Shown one piece after another: positions 34,694 through 43,316 of a DNA stretch of 64,000 bases. Every line of letters begins with the position of its first letter. Position 1 is the first letter of the stretch. The stretch is from Candidatus Binatia bacterium (lineage in GTDB: Bacteria; Desulfobacterota; Binatia; HRBIN30; BPIQ01). The stretch covers positions 1,175,622 through 1,239,621 of the forward strand of contig BPIQ01000001.1 in assembly GCA_026004195.1 (NCBI GenBank), read 5' to 3'. The position numbers and the translations under genes were made by a program. The notes below the pieces were generated by a model that was given only the letters and a program-made list of their open reading frames with translations, had not been told where the DNA came from and made no database searches.

Positions 34694-36130
34694 TCATCCC
34701 TCGGCCGGCAGCCGAGACAAAAACTCCTGCGCCTTCCGCGCGGCTTCACGCCCGGAGTACGCCGCGAGATCGACGATGCCTGCCGGCGCTTCGACCGTAG
34801 AACCGGCGAAGAAGAGACCCTCGACGCCCGGTACCTCCACCGAATGCCGCTCGACCGGGGCCCAGTACCAGCCCGTGACCTGAGGGCTCTCCACGTACTG
34901 GTAGGAAGACCACTCGATGCAATCTTCGAAGTCGACGTAGAAGCGGGAAAGGTAGCCGCGGGCTTCGTCGAGCTCGTGTTTCGCGTCTTCCCAGGGCAAA
35001 AGTCCATTCGCCCCGAGCTCCGGCCACCGGACCGTCGCCAACACCAGAAGGTGGCGCCCGGGCGGGGCACAGGCAGGGCTCGAAAGCGAAGTGATCTGAA
35101 AGCCCCCGAAATAGTCCCGGCCCTCGCCACGCAGGAGGCGATTCCAGCCCGGGAAATCCTCGGGACGGTCTTCCGCACGGATCCGAGGCAAACGGCGGAG
35201 CCCCGCTACCCAAGCCGCGAGCTCCGACCGATACCGGGTCAGGGCTCGAGCACGTTCCACCCAGGCCGCGGGGAAAGACTCCGCGGCCACCAGAGAAAAC
35301 ACCTCCCAGACCGGGTACGCCACCACGACGACCGGGGCTTCGACCTCCAGCACGAGATTGGCCTCGTCCACGGCAAGGGCCCCTCGGACCCTGCCGCGCT
35401 CCAGGAGAATCCGAACCGGCTTCCACCCCAGGAAGATCTCGCCGCCCGAGGTACGCACCGCTTCCGCCCAGGGTTCCACGAGCCCCTGCATTCCCCCGTA
35501 GCGCGGATGTGCCGCCACGAAGGGACCGGCCTTCGGAATGCGAAAGAACTGCATCCATCGTCCGGCGGAAGCCGTCTCGGGATGCCTGTGAAAGACGACG
35601 GCGACGAAACGAAGAGCGGCCTGCCGAACGGCAGGGTCGCGTTCGTTTCGCTCGAGCCACGACGGGAGGGTCTCCCCGATCGCGGACGCGACTTCCTCCG
35701 GCGTCGCGCGGGCCGCCCGGGAAAAGAGCGAAGCAAGCCCCGCCACGGAAGCCCGGGGACACCCCAGGATTTCTTCCGCCAAGGCAAAAAAACCGCTTCC
35801 CGCCCAGTCGCCCTCTCTCACGACACCCGCGTCCACCCGGTGCACCCGAAGCGGGCGGTCGATCTTGCGAAGCGGAATGTCCACGTCCAGCTCCGCTGCC
35901 GCTTGCGCGCCGTAGTACCAGGCGAACTGGCAATCCCCCACGTCGTGCCCTTCGCGGTGGCCGAAGTCGACCCAGTAACCCTCTCGGACCGGACTTCCGC
36001 CGAGCCTGCCTCCGACACGCGGAGCGTGCTCGAGAACGGCGACGCGCCTGCCTTGCCGGCAAAGATAGGCTGCGGCAACGAGCCCGCCCAGGGCGGAGCC
36101 GAGAATCACGGCGTCGACCCGTCGGTGCAC
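34694..36130 (-). CDS. FAD-dependent oxidoreductase, phytoene-desaturase-like
   Basis: A 478-residue FAD protein of the amine-oxidase/CrtI superfamily. The dinucleotide site is VDAVILGSALGGLVAAAYL followed by VLEHAPRVGGRLGG; the second Gly of GxGxxG is Ala. The C-terminal FAD-contact GLFFAGSTVEAPAGIVDLAAYSGREAA is intact. It resembles the carotenoid/retinol-desaturase-like proteins of unclear substrate. The GTG at 36130 has GGAGC six bases upstream. It is divergent from the exported protein gene, with 90 bases between. There are no carotenoid genes around. Confidence 0.8.
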   Translation of the reverse strand: MHRRVDAVILGSALGGLVAAAYLCRQGRRVAVLEHAPRVGGRLGGSPVREGYWVDFGHREGHDVGDCQFAWYYGAQAAAELDVDIPLRKIDRPLRVHRVDAGVVREGDWAGSGFFALAEEILGCPRASVAGLASLFSRAARATPEEVASAIGETLPSWLERNERDPAVRQAALRFVAVVFHRHPETASAGRWMQFFRIPKAGPFVAAHPRYGGMQGLVEPWAEAVRTSGGEIFLGWKPVRILLERGRVRGALAVDEANLVLEVEAPVVVVAYPVWEVFSLVAAESFPAAWVERARALTRYRSELAAWVAGLRRLPRIRAEDRPEDFPGWNRLLRGEGRDYFGGFQITSLSSPACAPPGRHLLVLATVRWPELGANGLLPWEDAKHELDEARGYLSRFYVDFEDCIEWSSYQYVESPQVTGWYWAPVERHSVEVPGVEGLFFAGSTVEAPAGIVDLAAYSGREAARKAQEFLSRLPAEG

Positions 36131-36220
36131 GGAAAGCTCCGAAGACCGTTCTCCCCCGTTCGAGGATGCGCGGAAACGAACGCTCTGGTATGGGTGTTTC
36201 GTAAAGGAAGGAAGGGGTCG

Positions 36221-36799
36221 ATGGCAAGTACGCGCTTTCTCGCATCCGGCCTGCCGGTGGCACTCGCCCTGTTCCTGGCATGCTTCGTCTCGGAAACTCC
36301 GGCCACGCTCACGCTGCCGAAGACACTCGACGATCTGGTGCGCGAATCGGACCTCATCTTCGTGGGCACCGTGGAAGAGGTTCGGTCGCAGTGGGCGGAC
36401 CGGGAGAAGCAAAGCGTCGAGACGATCGTCTCGTTCCGGGTCCTGACAGCGCTGCGCGGAGCCGGGGGAGAAACGGTGGCTCTACGGTTCGCGGGAGGGG
36501 AGGTCGAGGGAATCCGGGAGGTCGTCGCCGGAGTGCCCGAATTCGAGCGGGGGCAACGCTACGTCGTGTTCGCTCGCGCGACCCGAGCCGTGAGCCCCCT
36601 CGTCGGTTTCGACCAGGGTTGTCTGCGAGTGGTCGGCTCGGAAGGGGAACTTTACGTGACGGACCTCGCAGGAAGGAAACTCCGCATCGCCGACGGGCGG
36701 CTCGTCCCTACGGCCACCGGCGATGCGACGGAGGCGCTGAGCCTCGAGGGGTTGCTTTCGGCCGTTCGCTCCCGTCTTTCCGAGGGACCGCGCCCGTGA
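36221..36799 (+). CDS. Exported protein of unknown function, partner of a matrixin protease
   Basis: A 192-residue protein with a clear signal peptide (about residues 5-26) and then LPKTLDDLVRESDLIFVGTVEEV, a pattern seen in deltaproteobacterial proteins encoded beside metalloproteases. The rest looks like a beta-sandwich (GAGGETVALRFAGGEVEG). No catalytic motif is visible. The stop overlaps the GTG of the matrixin gene (GTGA), so the two are translated together, and the protein may be a chaperone, inhibitor or substrate of the protease. A GGAAGGAAGGGG site precedes the ATG. Confidence 0.65.
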   Translation: MASTRFLASGLPVALALFLACFVSETPATLTLPKTLDDLVRESDLIFVGTVEEVRSQWADREKQSVETIVSFRVLTALRGAGGETVALRFAGGEVEGIREVVAGVPEFERGQRYVVFARATRAVSPLVGFDQGCLRVVGSEGELYVTDLAGRKLRIADGRLVPTATGDATEALSLEGLLSAVRSRLSEGPRP

Positions 36800-37611
36800 A
36801 AGCCCTGGCAATCGCGGCTCTGCTCTTTCTTCTCGGGCTGGAAGAAGGCACTGCCTTCGAGCTCGAGAGGGTCAACGACGACCCGTGCAGCGGCGCGCAG
36901 AACCTTTTCTGGAACCCCGCGCGGGCGCGCCTGGACCCGACTCCGCTCTCTCCCCCCCGTTTCCAGGACCTCGCGTTCCAGGCCGCGTCGCGGTGGAACG
37001 AAAGCGTCTTCGTTTTCCGGTTCGACTCGGGGAGCGGAGCCTTCTGCGACATGCAGGACGGTGTGGTGGCCATGGGCTTCGATACGCGGAGCTGCGGGGG
37101 TGCGCCGCTCGGGGACGCAGTGGCCGTCACCGTGACGCGCTTCGAGAGCCGGACCGGAAAGCTCCTCGACGCCAACGTGATTTTCGACGCCGACGAGCCG
37201 GCCTTCGTCAACCCGAGCCTGTTTCTCGAAGTGGCGATGCACGAGCTCGGCCACGTGCTCGGGCTCGACCACTCGGATGCGTGCGGAAAGTCGGGCGAGG
37301 GTACCCTGATGAAAGCGCAGATTCCGCTGGGCGGACCTCGGCTCGACCGTCCTCAGGCGGACGACATCGCCGGCGTGAACTTCATCTACGGGGAGGCGTT
37401 CGGGGGAAGTCCCGAGCTGGGGGACGGCTCTTGCCGTGTCGCGCGCCGGGACGAAAGTCCCGCACCCTGGCCCTCGCTCTTCCTCCCCGGGGTGTTCGTC
37501 CTCCTCAGGAAGAAGGGCCGGAGGAACGTGCCTCCTCGCGCATGCGTCTACGGAGCTCCGCCGTGGCCTCCCAGTCGACCTCCAGGTCGAGCTCCTCGAG
37601 AGACCCCTTGA
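36796..37611 (+). CDS. Secreted matrixin-family zinc metalloprotease
   Basis: A 271-residue exported metalloprotease. A signal peptide covers about residues 1-20. The zinc site HELGHVLGLDHS (H149, E150, H153, H159) is followed by LMKAQIP, the Met-turn. PSLFLPGVFVLLRKKGRR near residue 235 is a short hydrophobic stretch before a basic cluster, like a C-terminal sorting tail. The frame then runs on about 30 residues over the end of the hydantoinase gene, so the true stop may have been lost. The GTG at 36796 overlaps the preceding stop. Confidence 0.8.
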   Translation: MKALAIAALLFLLGLEEGTAFELERVNDDPCSGAQNLFWNPARARLDPTPLSPPRFQDLAFQAASRWNESVFVFRFDSGSGAFCDMQDGVVAMGFDTRSCGGAPLGDAVAVTVTRFESRTGKLLDANVIFDADEPAFVNPSLFLEVAMHELGHVLGLDHSDACGKSGEGTLMKAQIPLGGPRLDRPQADDIAGVNFIYGEAFGGSPELGDGSCRVARRDESPAPWPSLFLPGVFVLLRKKGRRNVPPRACVYGAPPWPPSRPPGRAPRETP

Positions 37612-39349
37612 GGACGACGCCGTAGTCTCGGCGGGCCCCCTCCACCGAAACGTACTCGTCGAGGACGTCTTCCAGAACCTTTTGCGGATCCCGCTCGAGC
37701 GGGTCACCCCAGCCTCCGCCGCCCCCGTATCGGTATTCGTACCACTCGCCCGGCTCGTGGGGGACGTAGAAGGCCGTGGACTCGACTTCGTGCTCGAAGG
37801 GTCCACCGCAGCGGAGCTTCAGGCGATTCGGGGCACCCGGCTTTCCGCCTGCGATGCCGGGCATGGGGTATTTCTTACCGACGACGTACGTGTAGATCTG
37901 ACAAGGCGCCAGGACCTGTTTCACGTAGAGGGAGCCGGGACACCCGCGCCACTTGCCCGCACCGCCCGTGTCCGTCGCGTAATCGCGGCTCAGGTGCCGG
38001 ACGGGGAAAAGCGATTCGTTGATCTCCCCGGTCGCGCGGATGAGGTTCCCGAAGCTCACGTTCATCGCTCCCCAGCCGTCCTGGCCGTAGACCGCCCCGC
38101 AGTACGCCGCGAAGGTATCGACGGAATGGTCGATGAAAAGCTGGCCGGTGCGCGGGTTCACTCCGAAAATGACGGTGGGCATGCCCATCTTGTAGATCTG
38201 CGGGCAACAGCGCTCCGGGATGACCTTCTCGAGGGCCTTGGCGATGGCTTCGCCCACCTCGGTTCCAGGATGGTGGGTTCCCGCGGCAACGGAGCGGTCC
38301 GGCGGCGGGTTGAGGCAGCAACCCTCCGGCACGATCAGCCGGATGGAGTTGAAGAAACCCTCGTTCTTCGGGATGTCGGGGTCCATCATGCTCGCGAGCT
38401 GTGCCACGACGTAACCCCTCGTGTTCCCGAAGGTCGAGTACGCCTGGAGGTTGTCACGGGTGTCCGAGCCGGTGAAGTCCACCGTCAGGTTCTCGCCGTC
38501 GACGATCACTTTGCAGTGGATGTGGATGTCCTTGTTCCCCTTCGGATCGTGGTCCACGTAGACGTCGGACTCGTAAACCCCGTCGGGCCACCGGCGGACT
38601 TCTTCCTTGAAGCGCCGCTCGGCGTACTCGATCATGAAGTCGACGGCGGCTCGAACCGTCTCCGCGCCGTACCTCGCCAGGACCTCCTTGAGACGCCGAG
38701 CGCCGAGCTGGGCGGCACCCACCTGGGCTCGCAGATCCCCGAGGAAGGTCGGCGTTCGGTTGTTGACCTTCATGAAGTAGGTGATGTCTTTCCGTTCGAC
38801 TCCCTTCTCGAAAATCTTGACGGCCGGGAATCGCACCCCCTCGGCCCAGATGTCGCGGGCGTCCACGTTGTAGCCGCCCGGCATACCGCCTCCGGTGTCC
38901 GCGTGGTGGCACTGGATCGAGGCGATCAGAACCAGCTCCCCCTCCCAGAACACGGGAGCGAAAATGTTGTAATCGGGCAAATGCCCTCCGCCGTGGTAGG
39001 GGTCGTTGGCCACGAGCACGTCGCCGTCGTAGAGTCCGTCGCGTCCGAAAAACTCGAGCGCGAAGCGCACGGGAAGAGTGGAACTCAGCATGAACTGGGG
39101 GATACCGACGCTCAGCGCCGCCAGGCATCCGCGCGCGTCGAGAATCGTCGCGTTGCGCTCGTTCGACTGATTCAGAATCGGCGTCGTGGCCGTGAGGCTC
39201 ACGTGCGTGGCCATCTCGTAGGCGATGGTTTCCATCGCGCCGCGGATGATCTCGGCGGTGACGGGGTCGATCTTCTTTTTCGACCGGGGCGTCGCACCCG
39301 CCGCCCGTCTCTTTTTCGGCTTTTTCCTGAGCTCTTTCCGGATGGCCAT
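37505..39349 (-). CDS. hyuB: Hydantoinase B/oxoprolinase-type protein
   Basis: A 614-residue HyuB-like subunit, with DPVTAEIIRGAMETIAYEMA near the N-terminus, DVLVANDPYHGGGHLPDY, and TTPILNQSNERNATILD. HyuB works with HyuA in ATP-dependent ring opening (N-methylhydantoinase, acetone carboxylase, oxoprolinase), but no HyuA is present in the window. The last 107 bases overlap the end of the matrixin gene on the other strand. It follows a DUF35 gene (21 bases) and a thiolase-like gene, and the three may form one operon. A GGAGGT site precedes the ATG. Confidence 0.88.
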   Translation of the reverse strand: MAIRKELRKKPKKRRAAGATPRSKKKIDPVTAEIIRGAMETIAYEMATHVSLTATTPILNQSNERNATILDARGCLAALSVGIPQFMLSSTLPVRFALEFFGRDGLYDGDVLVANDPYHGGGHLPDYNIFAPVFWEGELVLIASIQCHHADTGGGMPGGYNVDARDIWAEGVRFPAVKIFEKGVERKDITYFMKVNNRTPTFLGDLRAQVGAAQLGARRLKEVLARYGAETVRAAVDFMIEYAERRFKEEVRRWPDGVYESDVYVDHDPKGNKDIHIHCKVIVDGENLTVDFTGSDTRDNLQAYSTFGNTRGYVVAQLASMMDPDIPKNEGFFNSIRLIVPEGCCLNPPPDRSVAAGTHHPGTEVGEAIAKALEKVIPERCCPQIYKMGMPTVIFGVNPRTGQLFIDHSVDTFAAYCGAVYGQDGWGAMNVSFGNLIRATGEINESLFPVRHLSRDYATDTGGAGKWRGCPGSLYVKQVLAPCQIYTYVVGKKYPMPGIAGGKPGAPNRLKLRCGGPFEHEVESTAFYVPHEPGEWYEYRYGGGGGWGDPLERDPQKVLEDVLDEYVSVEGARRDYGVVLKGSLEELDLEVDWEATAELRRRMREEARSSGPSS

Positions 39350-39370
39350 CGCGATACCTCCGCTGCGGGC

Positions 39371-39802
39371 TCACCGCTCTCCCGGGTTCTCCGTCCGGCG
39401 GGGCCGGAACTTGGGGAGCGTCACCTCGTCGTTGACCTTCTCGAAAACGACCTCGACCGGCATCCCGATCTCGATCTCCGAGTTTTCCACTTCCACGAGG
39501 TTCGTGTGAAGCCGCGGACCTTCCTCGAGTTCGACGATCGCTACGTTGTAGGGAGCGTCCGGCTGGAAGGCCGGGTGCTGCGGGCGGTGAACGACGATGA
39601 AGCTGTAGACCGTCCCTCTACCGCTCGTCCTGACCCACTCGGCACGTTCGGAAAGGCAGCGGGGACAGAGGAGGGAGGGCGGAAAGCGTACGTGCCCGCA
39701 GTCCTGGCACTTCTGGAGCCGCAGCTCCTCCCGGCGCGCGGCCTCCCAGTACGGAGCGCTGTCTTCGGTCGGGCGGGGAAGCGGTTTTTCGAGTACGAAC
39801 AT
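39371..39802 (-). CDS. DUF35 zinc-ribbon/OB-fold acyl-CoA-associated protein
   Basis: A 143-residue protein of the DUF35 (ChsH2-like) family. The rubredoxin-like zinc ribbon is C32-x2-C35 and C46-x2-C49 in KCQDCGHVRFPPSLLCPRC. The OB-fold follows (RGTVYSFIVVHRPQHPAF, then NVAIVELEEGPRLHTN). These proteins bind acyl-CoA and pair with SCP2-type thiolases or acyl-CoA dehydratases. Here it lies 11 bases after the thiolase-like gene, the pairing seen for Ltp2-ChsH2 in steroid side-chain cleavage. Confidence 0.86.
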   Translation of the reverse strand: MFVLEKPLPRPTEDSAPYWEAARREELRLQKCQDCGHVRFPPSLLCPRCLSERAEWVRTSGRGTVYSFIVVHRPQHPAFQPDAPYNVAIVELEEGPRLHTNLVEVENSEIEIGMPVEVVFEKVNDEVTLPKFRPRRTENPGER

Positions 39803-39813
39803 GTGCCGGAGCC

Positions 39814-40968
39814 CTAACGCGCGAGCACCAAGGCACTGTAGCTTACCGTGGGAGGCGCTTCGTGGGGAGCGCCGCCGTAGCCCGTCACGAGACCCAACTC
39901 CGCGTTCGGCACCTGTCTCGGACCGCATTCTCCCCGAAGCTGCCGGACGGCCTCCCGGACGTGGCCGAATCCCGAGAGATGACCTTCCGAGAGGAGGCCT
40001 CCGGCCGTGTTCGAAGGGAGCCGTCCGCCGAAATCCAGGTTCCCCTCGAGGACGAAATCCGCGACTTCGTGCGGGGCGCAAAATCCGTAAGCCACGACGT
40101 CGTGGACGACTCGGGGGGTAAACGCGTCGTAGATCTGGGCGAACGAGAGATCGGTCGGACCCACACCCGCACTGCGGTAGACCTGCTCGGCCGCTTTTTT
40201 TCCGCCCCAGTGCGAATCGGACGCTCCCGCGGGGCGGATGATCTCCGAGGAGTGCGACTGCCCGGCCCCGAGAATTCGGACGGGCGGTTTCGCCAGGTCG
40301 CGGCCACGCTCGGTCGACGTGACGACGAACGCCCCGCCACCGTCCGTGTTGGGACAGCAGTCGAAGAGCCTGAGCGGCTCGACGACCCAACGCGACGCGA
40401 AGTAATCCTCGAGCGACATGGGCTTGCGCATCTGCGCCTCGGGGTTCTGCTGCGCGTGCCTCCTCCAGGTCACCGCGATCGTCCCGTAAACCTCGTCGGG
40501 GTAACCCCACTCGTACTGCTGTCGCCTCTTGAGGTGAGCCATGAAGGTCATGGCACCGACGTCTCCGTAGGGGACCTGGAACTCCGAACCGAAAAGGCGG
40601 AGCTCCACTCCCTGGGGCCAGTTCTGCGTGGCGAAGCAGCAGAGTACCGTCCGGCAATACCCGGCTTCGATCGCAGCGGCCGCGGTCTGGGCCATGGCAC
40701 AGGCCGTGGCCCCACCGAGGTCCATCGTCGCACAGAACGTCGGCTCGATCCCGAGAAAAGACGCCACGCGGGAGGCCCAACCGTGCTGCTCTCCCATGAC
40801 GGCGGGCATCAACACCAGAACTCCGTCGACCTCGTCGCGCCCGAGCCCTGCATCCTCCAGCGCCCGCTTGGCGGCCTCGAGCGTGAACCCCATGGTGCTC
40901 ACCCCCTGGATCTTTCCGAACCTCGAGCAACCGACCCCTACGATCGAGTACTTCCCCGAAAACACCAT
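39814..40968 (-). CDS. SCP2-type thiolase-like protein (lipid-transfer protein/aldolase)
   Basis: A 384-residue thiolase-fold protein like the Ltp group. The N-terminus YSIVGVGCSRFGKIQGVST is typical. The usual nucleophilic Cys segment reads MDLGGATACAM, without the expected NCSTG, and the C-terminal GLVTGYGGAPHEAPP replaces the catalytic Cys. This resembles DUF35-bound Ltp2 aldolases that lack the thiolase Cys. Acting with the DUF35 partner it may cleave or form a C-C bond in an acyl-CoA. The ATG at 40968 fits the family. It leads the DUF35-hyuB group. Confidence 0.84.
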   Translation of the reverse strand: MVFSGKYSIVGVGCSRFGKIQGVSTMGFTLEAAKRALEDAGLGRDEVDGVLVLMPAVMGEQHGWASRVASFLGIEPTFCATMDLGGATACAMAQTAAAAIEAGYCRTVLCCFATQNWPQGVELRLFGSEFQVPYGDVGAMTFMAHLKRRQQYEWGYPDEVYGTIAVTWRRHAQQNPEAQMRKPMSLEDYFASRWVVEPLRLFDCCPNTDGGGAFVVTSTERGRDLAKPPVRILGAGQSHSSEIIRPAGASDSHWGGKKAAEQVYRSAGVGPTDLSFAQIYDAFTPRVVHDVVAYGFCAPHEVADFVLEGNLDFGGRLPSNTAGGLLSEGHLSGFGHVREAVRQLRGECGPRQVPNAELGLVTGYGGAPHEAPPTVSYSALVLAR

Positions 40969-41045
40969 GGTGAGGAACCGCCTGCCGCGGGGACGGACGC
41001 CGCCCGCGAGCACGAGCCACCCTCTAGAACAGACTCGCCCCTCGA

Positions 41046-42005
41046 TCAAGCAATCGACCGAACACGGCCCCGCCACTCCGCGAGGAGCTCGTGCAGCGTC
41101 CGTTCCCACGGAACGGTCGGGCTCCATCCCAGGCTCCGAAGTGCCGCGTTGTCACCCACGAGCCAGGGAACGTCGACCTCACGGATCCTTTCGGTCGTGC
41201 TGCGGGATTCGAACGAGAGCCCAGCCAACGTGCGGAGGTCCGCGAGCACGTCGGAAATTCTTCGACCCGTCCCCGAGCAAACGTTGTACACCGCGCCTCT
41301 GGTGCCCCGTTCCCAGATCTTCCAGTAAGCCGAAACGGCGTCTCGAACGTCGAGAAAGTCGCGCACGATCTCCACGTTGCCGACTTCGAGAACCTGGCGG
41401 CGCCCCTCCTCGATTTCGGCGACCTGCCGGGCCAGGTCCGAGCAAACGAAGCGGCTCGGTTGCCCGGGCCCGGTGTGGTTGAAAGGTCGCGCCCTCACGA
41501 CATCGAGGCCGTAACCGTCGGCCGCCTGCGCGGCGAGAATCTCGCCCGCGGCTTTGCTCGCTCCGTAAAGCGTGACGGGGCGAAGCGGGCAGCGCTCGTC
41601 GAGCGGCTCGAGCCGGTCCGGACGGCCGTACACCTCGGCCGAGCTCACGACGAGCACGCGACACTCCGCGCCCAGACTACGCGCCGAGAGAAGCACGCGG
41701 AGCGTCCCGAGGGCGTTGACCTCGAACACCCCCACCGGGTCTTCCTCTCCCCGACGCACCGAGCTTTCGGCGGCAAGATGGAAAACGCCCCGGGGCCTGT
41801 GCCGCTCGAGAGCTTCGAGCAACACCCTTTCGTCCCGAACGTCCCCGACCGCGAGCGGTTCCACGACGCTCGCCCGGATCGGTTCCAGAGTCTCGGGAAA
41901 ACGCGGCTTGCGTACGAGGCCCGTCACGCGGTGCCCCTGTTCGACGAGAAACCGTGCCAGATGCCCGCCGACGAAGCCCCCGATTCCGGTGACGAAAAAC
42001 AGCAC
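41046..42005 (-). CDS. NAD-dependent epimerase/dehydratase, GDP-4-keto-6-deoxymannose-reductase-like
   Basis: A 319-residue extended short-chain dehydrogenase. It has the NAD site GIGGFVGGHLA, the SSAEVYG Ser segment and the YGASK catalytic pair. RPFNHTGPGQPSRFVCSDLARQ is characteristic of GDP-6-deoxy-4-keto-D-mannose reductase (Rmd). It would supply GDP-D-rhamnose or a related sugar, but the dehydratase Gmd is not in view. It begins 19 bases after the cupin gene and ends the sugar block. Confidence 0.82.
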   Translation of the reverse strand: MLFFVTGIGGFVGGHLARFLVEQGHRVTGLVRKPRFPETLEPIRASVVEPLAVGDVRDERVLLEALERHRPRGVFHLAAESSVRRGEEDPVGVFEVNALGTLRVLLSARSLGAECRVLVVSSAEVYGRPDRLEPLDERCPLRPVTLYGASKAAGEILAAQAADGYGLDVVRARPFNHTGPGQPSRFVCSDLARQVAEIEEGRRQVLEVGNVEIVRDFLDVRDAVSAYWKIWERGTRGAVYNVCSGTGRRISDVLADLRTLAGLSFESRSTTERIREVDVPWLVGDNAALRSLGWSPTVPWERTLHELLAEWRGRVRSIA

Positions 42006-42024
42006 GGGAAGGTGCCCGCCCCCC

Positions 42025-42387
42025 TCAGGCCCGGCCGAAGTCGTCTCTCACCCGCACGACGTCCTCGAGCTCCGGCGTCGAAGCTTCGAGAACATCGGAA
42101 GTCTCCAGAGCCCGGACGCGGTGGAAAAGATACGGGTGGACGTGAAAACCCTGCCCCGGCACGAGCTCGATCCGCTCGAGCGTCGATTCCGAGCTGCCCA
42201 CGAAAAGCTCGATCCTTCCGGTGAGAACGTACAGCGTCTCGTCTTTCTCGACGTGGTACTGCAAGCTCAAGGCCTTGCCCTGCTCGATGTGGAGGATCTT
42301 TCCCGCGTACCGGAGGGTCTCGGCCCAGACGAGCTCGTATCCCCAGGGCTTCGGAACCATGCGGGGGCGGAGTGGGAAAACCGCCAT
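42025..42387 (-). CDS. Cupin-domain protein, mannose-6-phosphate-isomerase-like
   Basis: A 120-residue single-cupin protein. It has the conserved RMVPKPWGYELVWAETL start and the metal-binding LQYHVEKDETLYVLTGRI motif, with GQGFHVHPYLFHRVRAL as the second motif. It matches the C-terminal cupin of bifunctional mannose-1-phosphate guanylyltransferase/isomerases. It starts inside the UbiA stop (TGATG), so is coupled to it. Isomerase activity is likely for a sugar phosphate, but stand-alone cupins vary. Confidence 0.78.
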   Translation of the reverse strand: MAVFPLRPRMVPKPWGYELVWAETLRYAGKILHIEQGKALSLQYHVEKDETLYVLTGRIELFVGSSESTLERIELVPGQGFHVHPYLFHRVRALETSDVLEASTPELEDVVRVRDDFGRA

Positions 42388-43316
42388 CACCCGCTCCAGT
42401 AGAGAAGAAAAGCCGCCGTGGCGACCCACAGAAGGACGTCCGCGAGGAGCGGTCCGTCCGTGAGCAGGAGTTGCGTCGGGTTACCCCCCTCTTCTCTCTG
42501 GTGGACGAGATAGAGGTAGCGGAAAATCCCGAACAGGACGAAGGGTAACGTGAGGTAAAGCCGGTCGGTCCCGAGTTTTTCGCGAACCTCGGGCGAAACG
42601 GTGTAGATGGCGTAGGCCACGACGGTGGAGGCCGTCACGACCGACATCATCTGATCGAGAAAGTAGGGGCTGTACTCCCGAAGCGCCGACCTGTGACGGG
42701 TCGCCTTTCCCTCGAGCAGCACGAGCTCGTGGCGTCGTTTGGCGAACCCGAGAAAAAGGGCGAGCAAGAACGTGCAGATCACGAGCCACGGCGACACCGG
42801 TACGTCGATCACGACACCCCCTGCCACGGCCCGGATGACGAAGCCTGTGGCGATGGCCATGACGTCGAGAATGACGAGCTCCTTGAGCGCGAAGCTGTAC
42901 GCGAGCTGCAGGACGAGATACGAGACCCCGAGCAGCAAGAATTGCCCGCCGAGCCAGGCCGCGAGGCCGACCCCACCGGCCGCCAGAGCCGAGGCGAGAA
43001 GCCCGGCACCACGCACGGACACCCGGCCCGAAGGAATCGGGCGGCGGGCCTTCAGGGGATGCTGCCGATCCCGCTCGCGGTCCCGGAGGTCGTTCACGAC
43101 GTAAGCGGTGCTCGCGAGAAGACAGAACGCGACGAAGGCGAGGGAGACCGTCGCGAAAGCCCGGAAATCGAAGAGGTGCTTCGAGAAAATCAACGCGGCG
43201 AACACGACCAGGTTTTTCGTCCACTGTGTCGGCCGGACGAGCTGCACCCAGTCGGACCACGTCCCTCTCGACGCTTTTTCCCCGCTCCCCACGAGTCTCG
43301 TGGCCTCGCTTCTCAT
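42387..43316 (-). CDS. UbiA-family prenyltransferase, decaprenyl-phosphate phosphoribosyltransferase-like
   Basis: A 309-residue integral membrane enzyme with about eight or nine helices. The Mg-diphosphate motif NDLRDRERD (N75-D83) is followed by HPLKARRPIPSG. LVRPTQWTKNLVVFA at the start and AYSFALKELVILDVMAIATG are close to mycobacterial DPPR synthase (Rv3806c type), which makes decaprenylphosphoryl-phosphoribose. No DprE1/E2 epimerase is next to it, and the lineage has no known arabinogalactan. The start overlaps the end of rfbB by four bases. Confidence 0.83.
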   Translation of the reverse strand: MRSEATRLVGSGEKASRGTWSDWVQLVRPTQWTKNLVVFAALIFSKHLFDFRAFATVSLAFVAFCLLASTAYVVNDLRDRERDRQHPLKARRPIPSGRVSVRGAGLLASALAAGGVGLAAWLGGQFLLLGVSYLVLQLAYSFALKELVILDVMAIATGFVIRAVAGGVVIDVPVSPWLVICTFLLALFLGFAKRRHELVLLEGKATRHRSALREYSPYFLDQMMSVVTASTVVAYAIYTVSPEVREKLGTDRLYLTLPFVLFGIFRYLYLVHQREEGGNPTQLLLTDGPLLADVLLWVATAAFLLYWSG

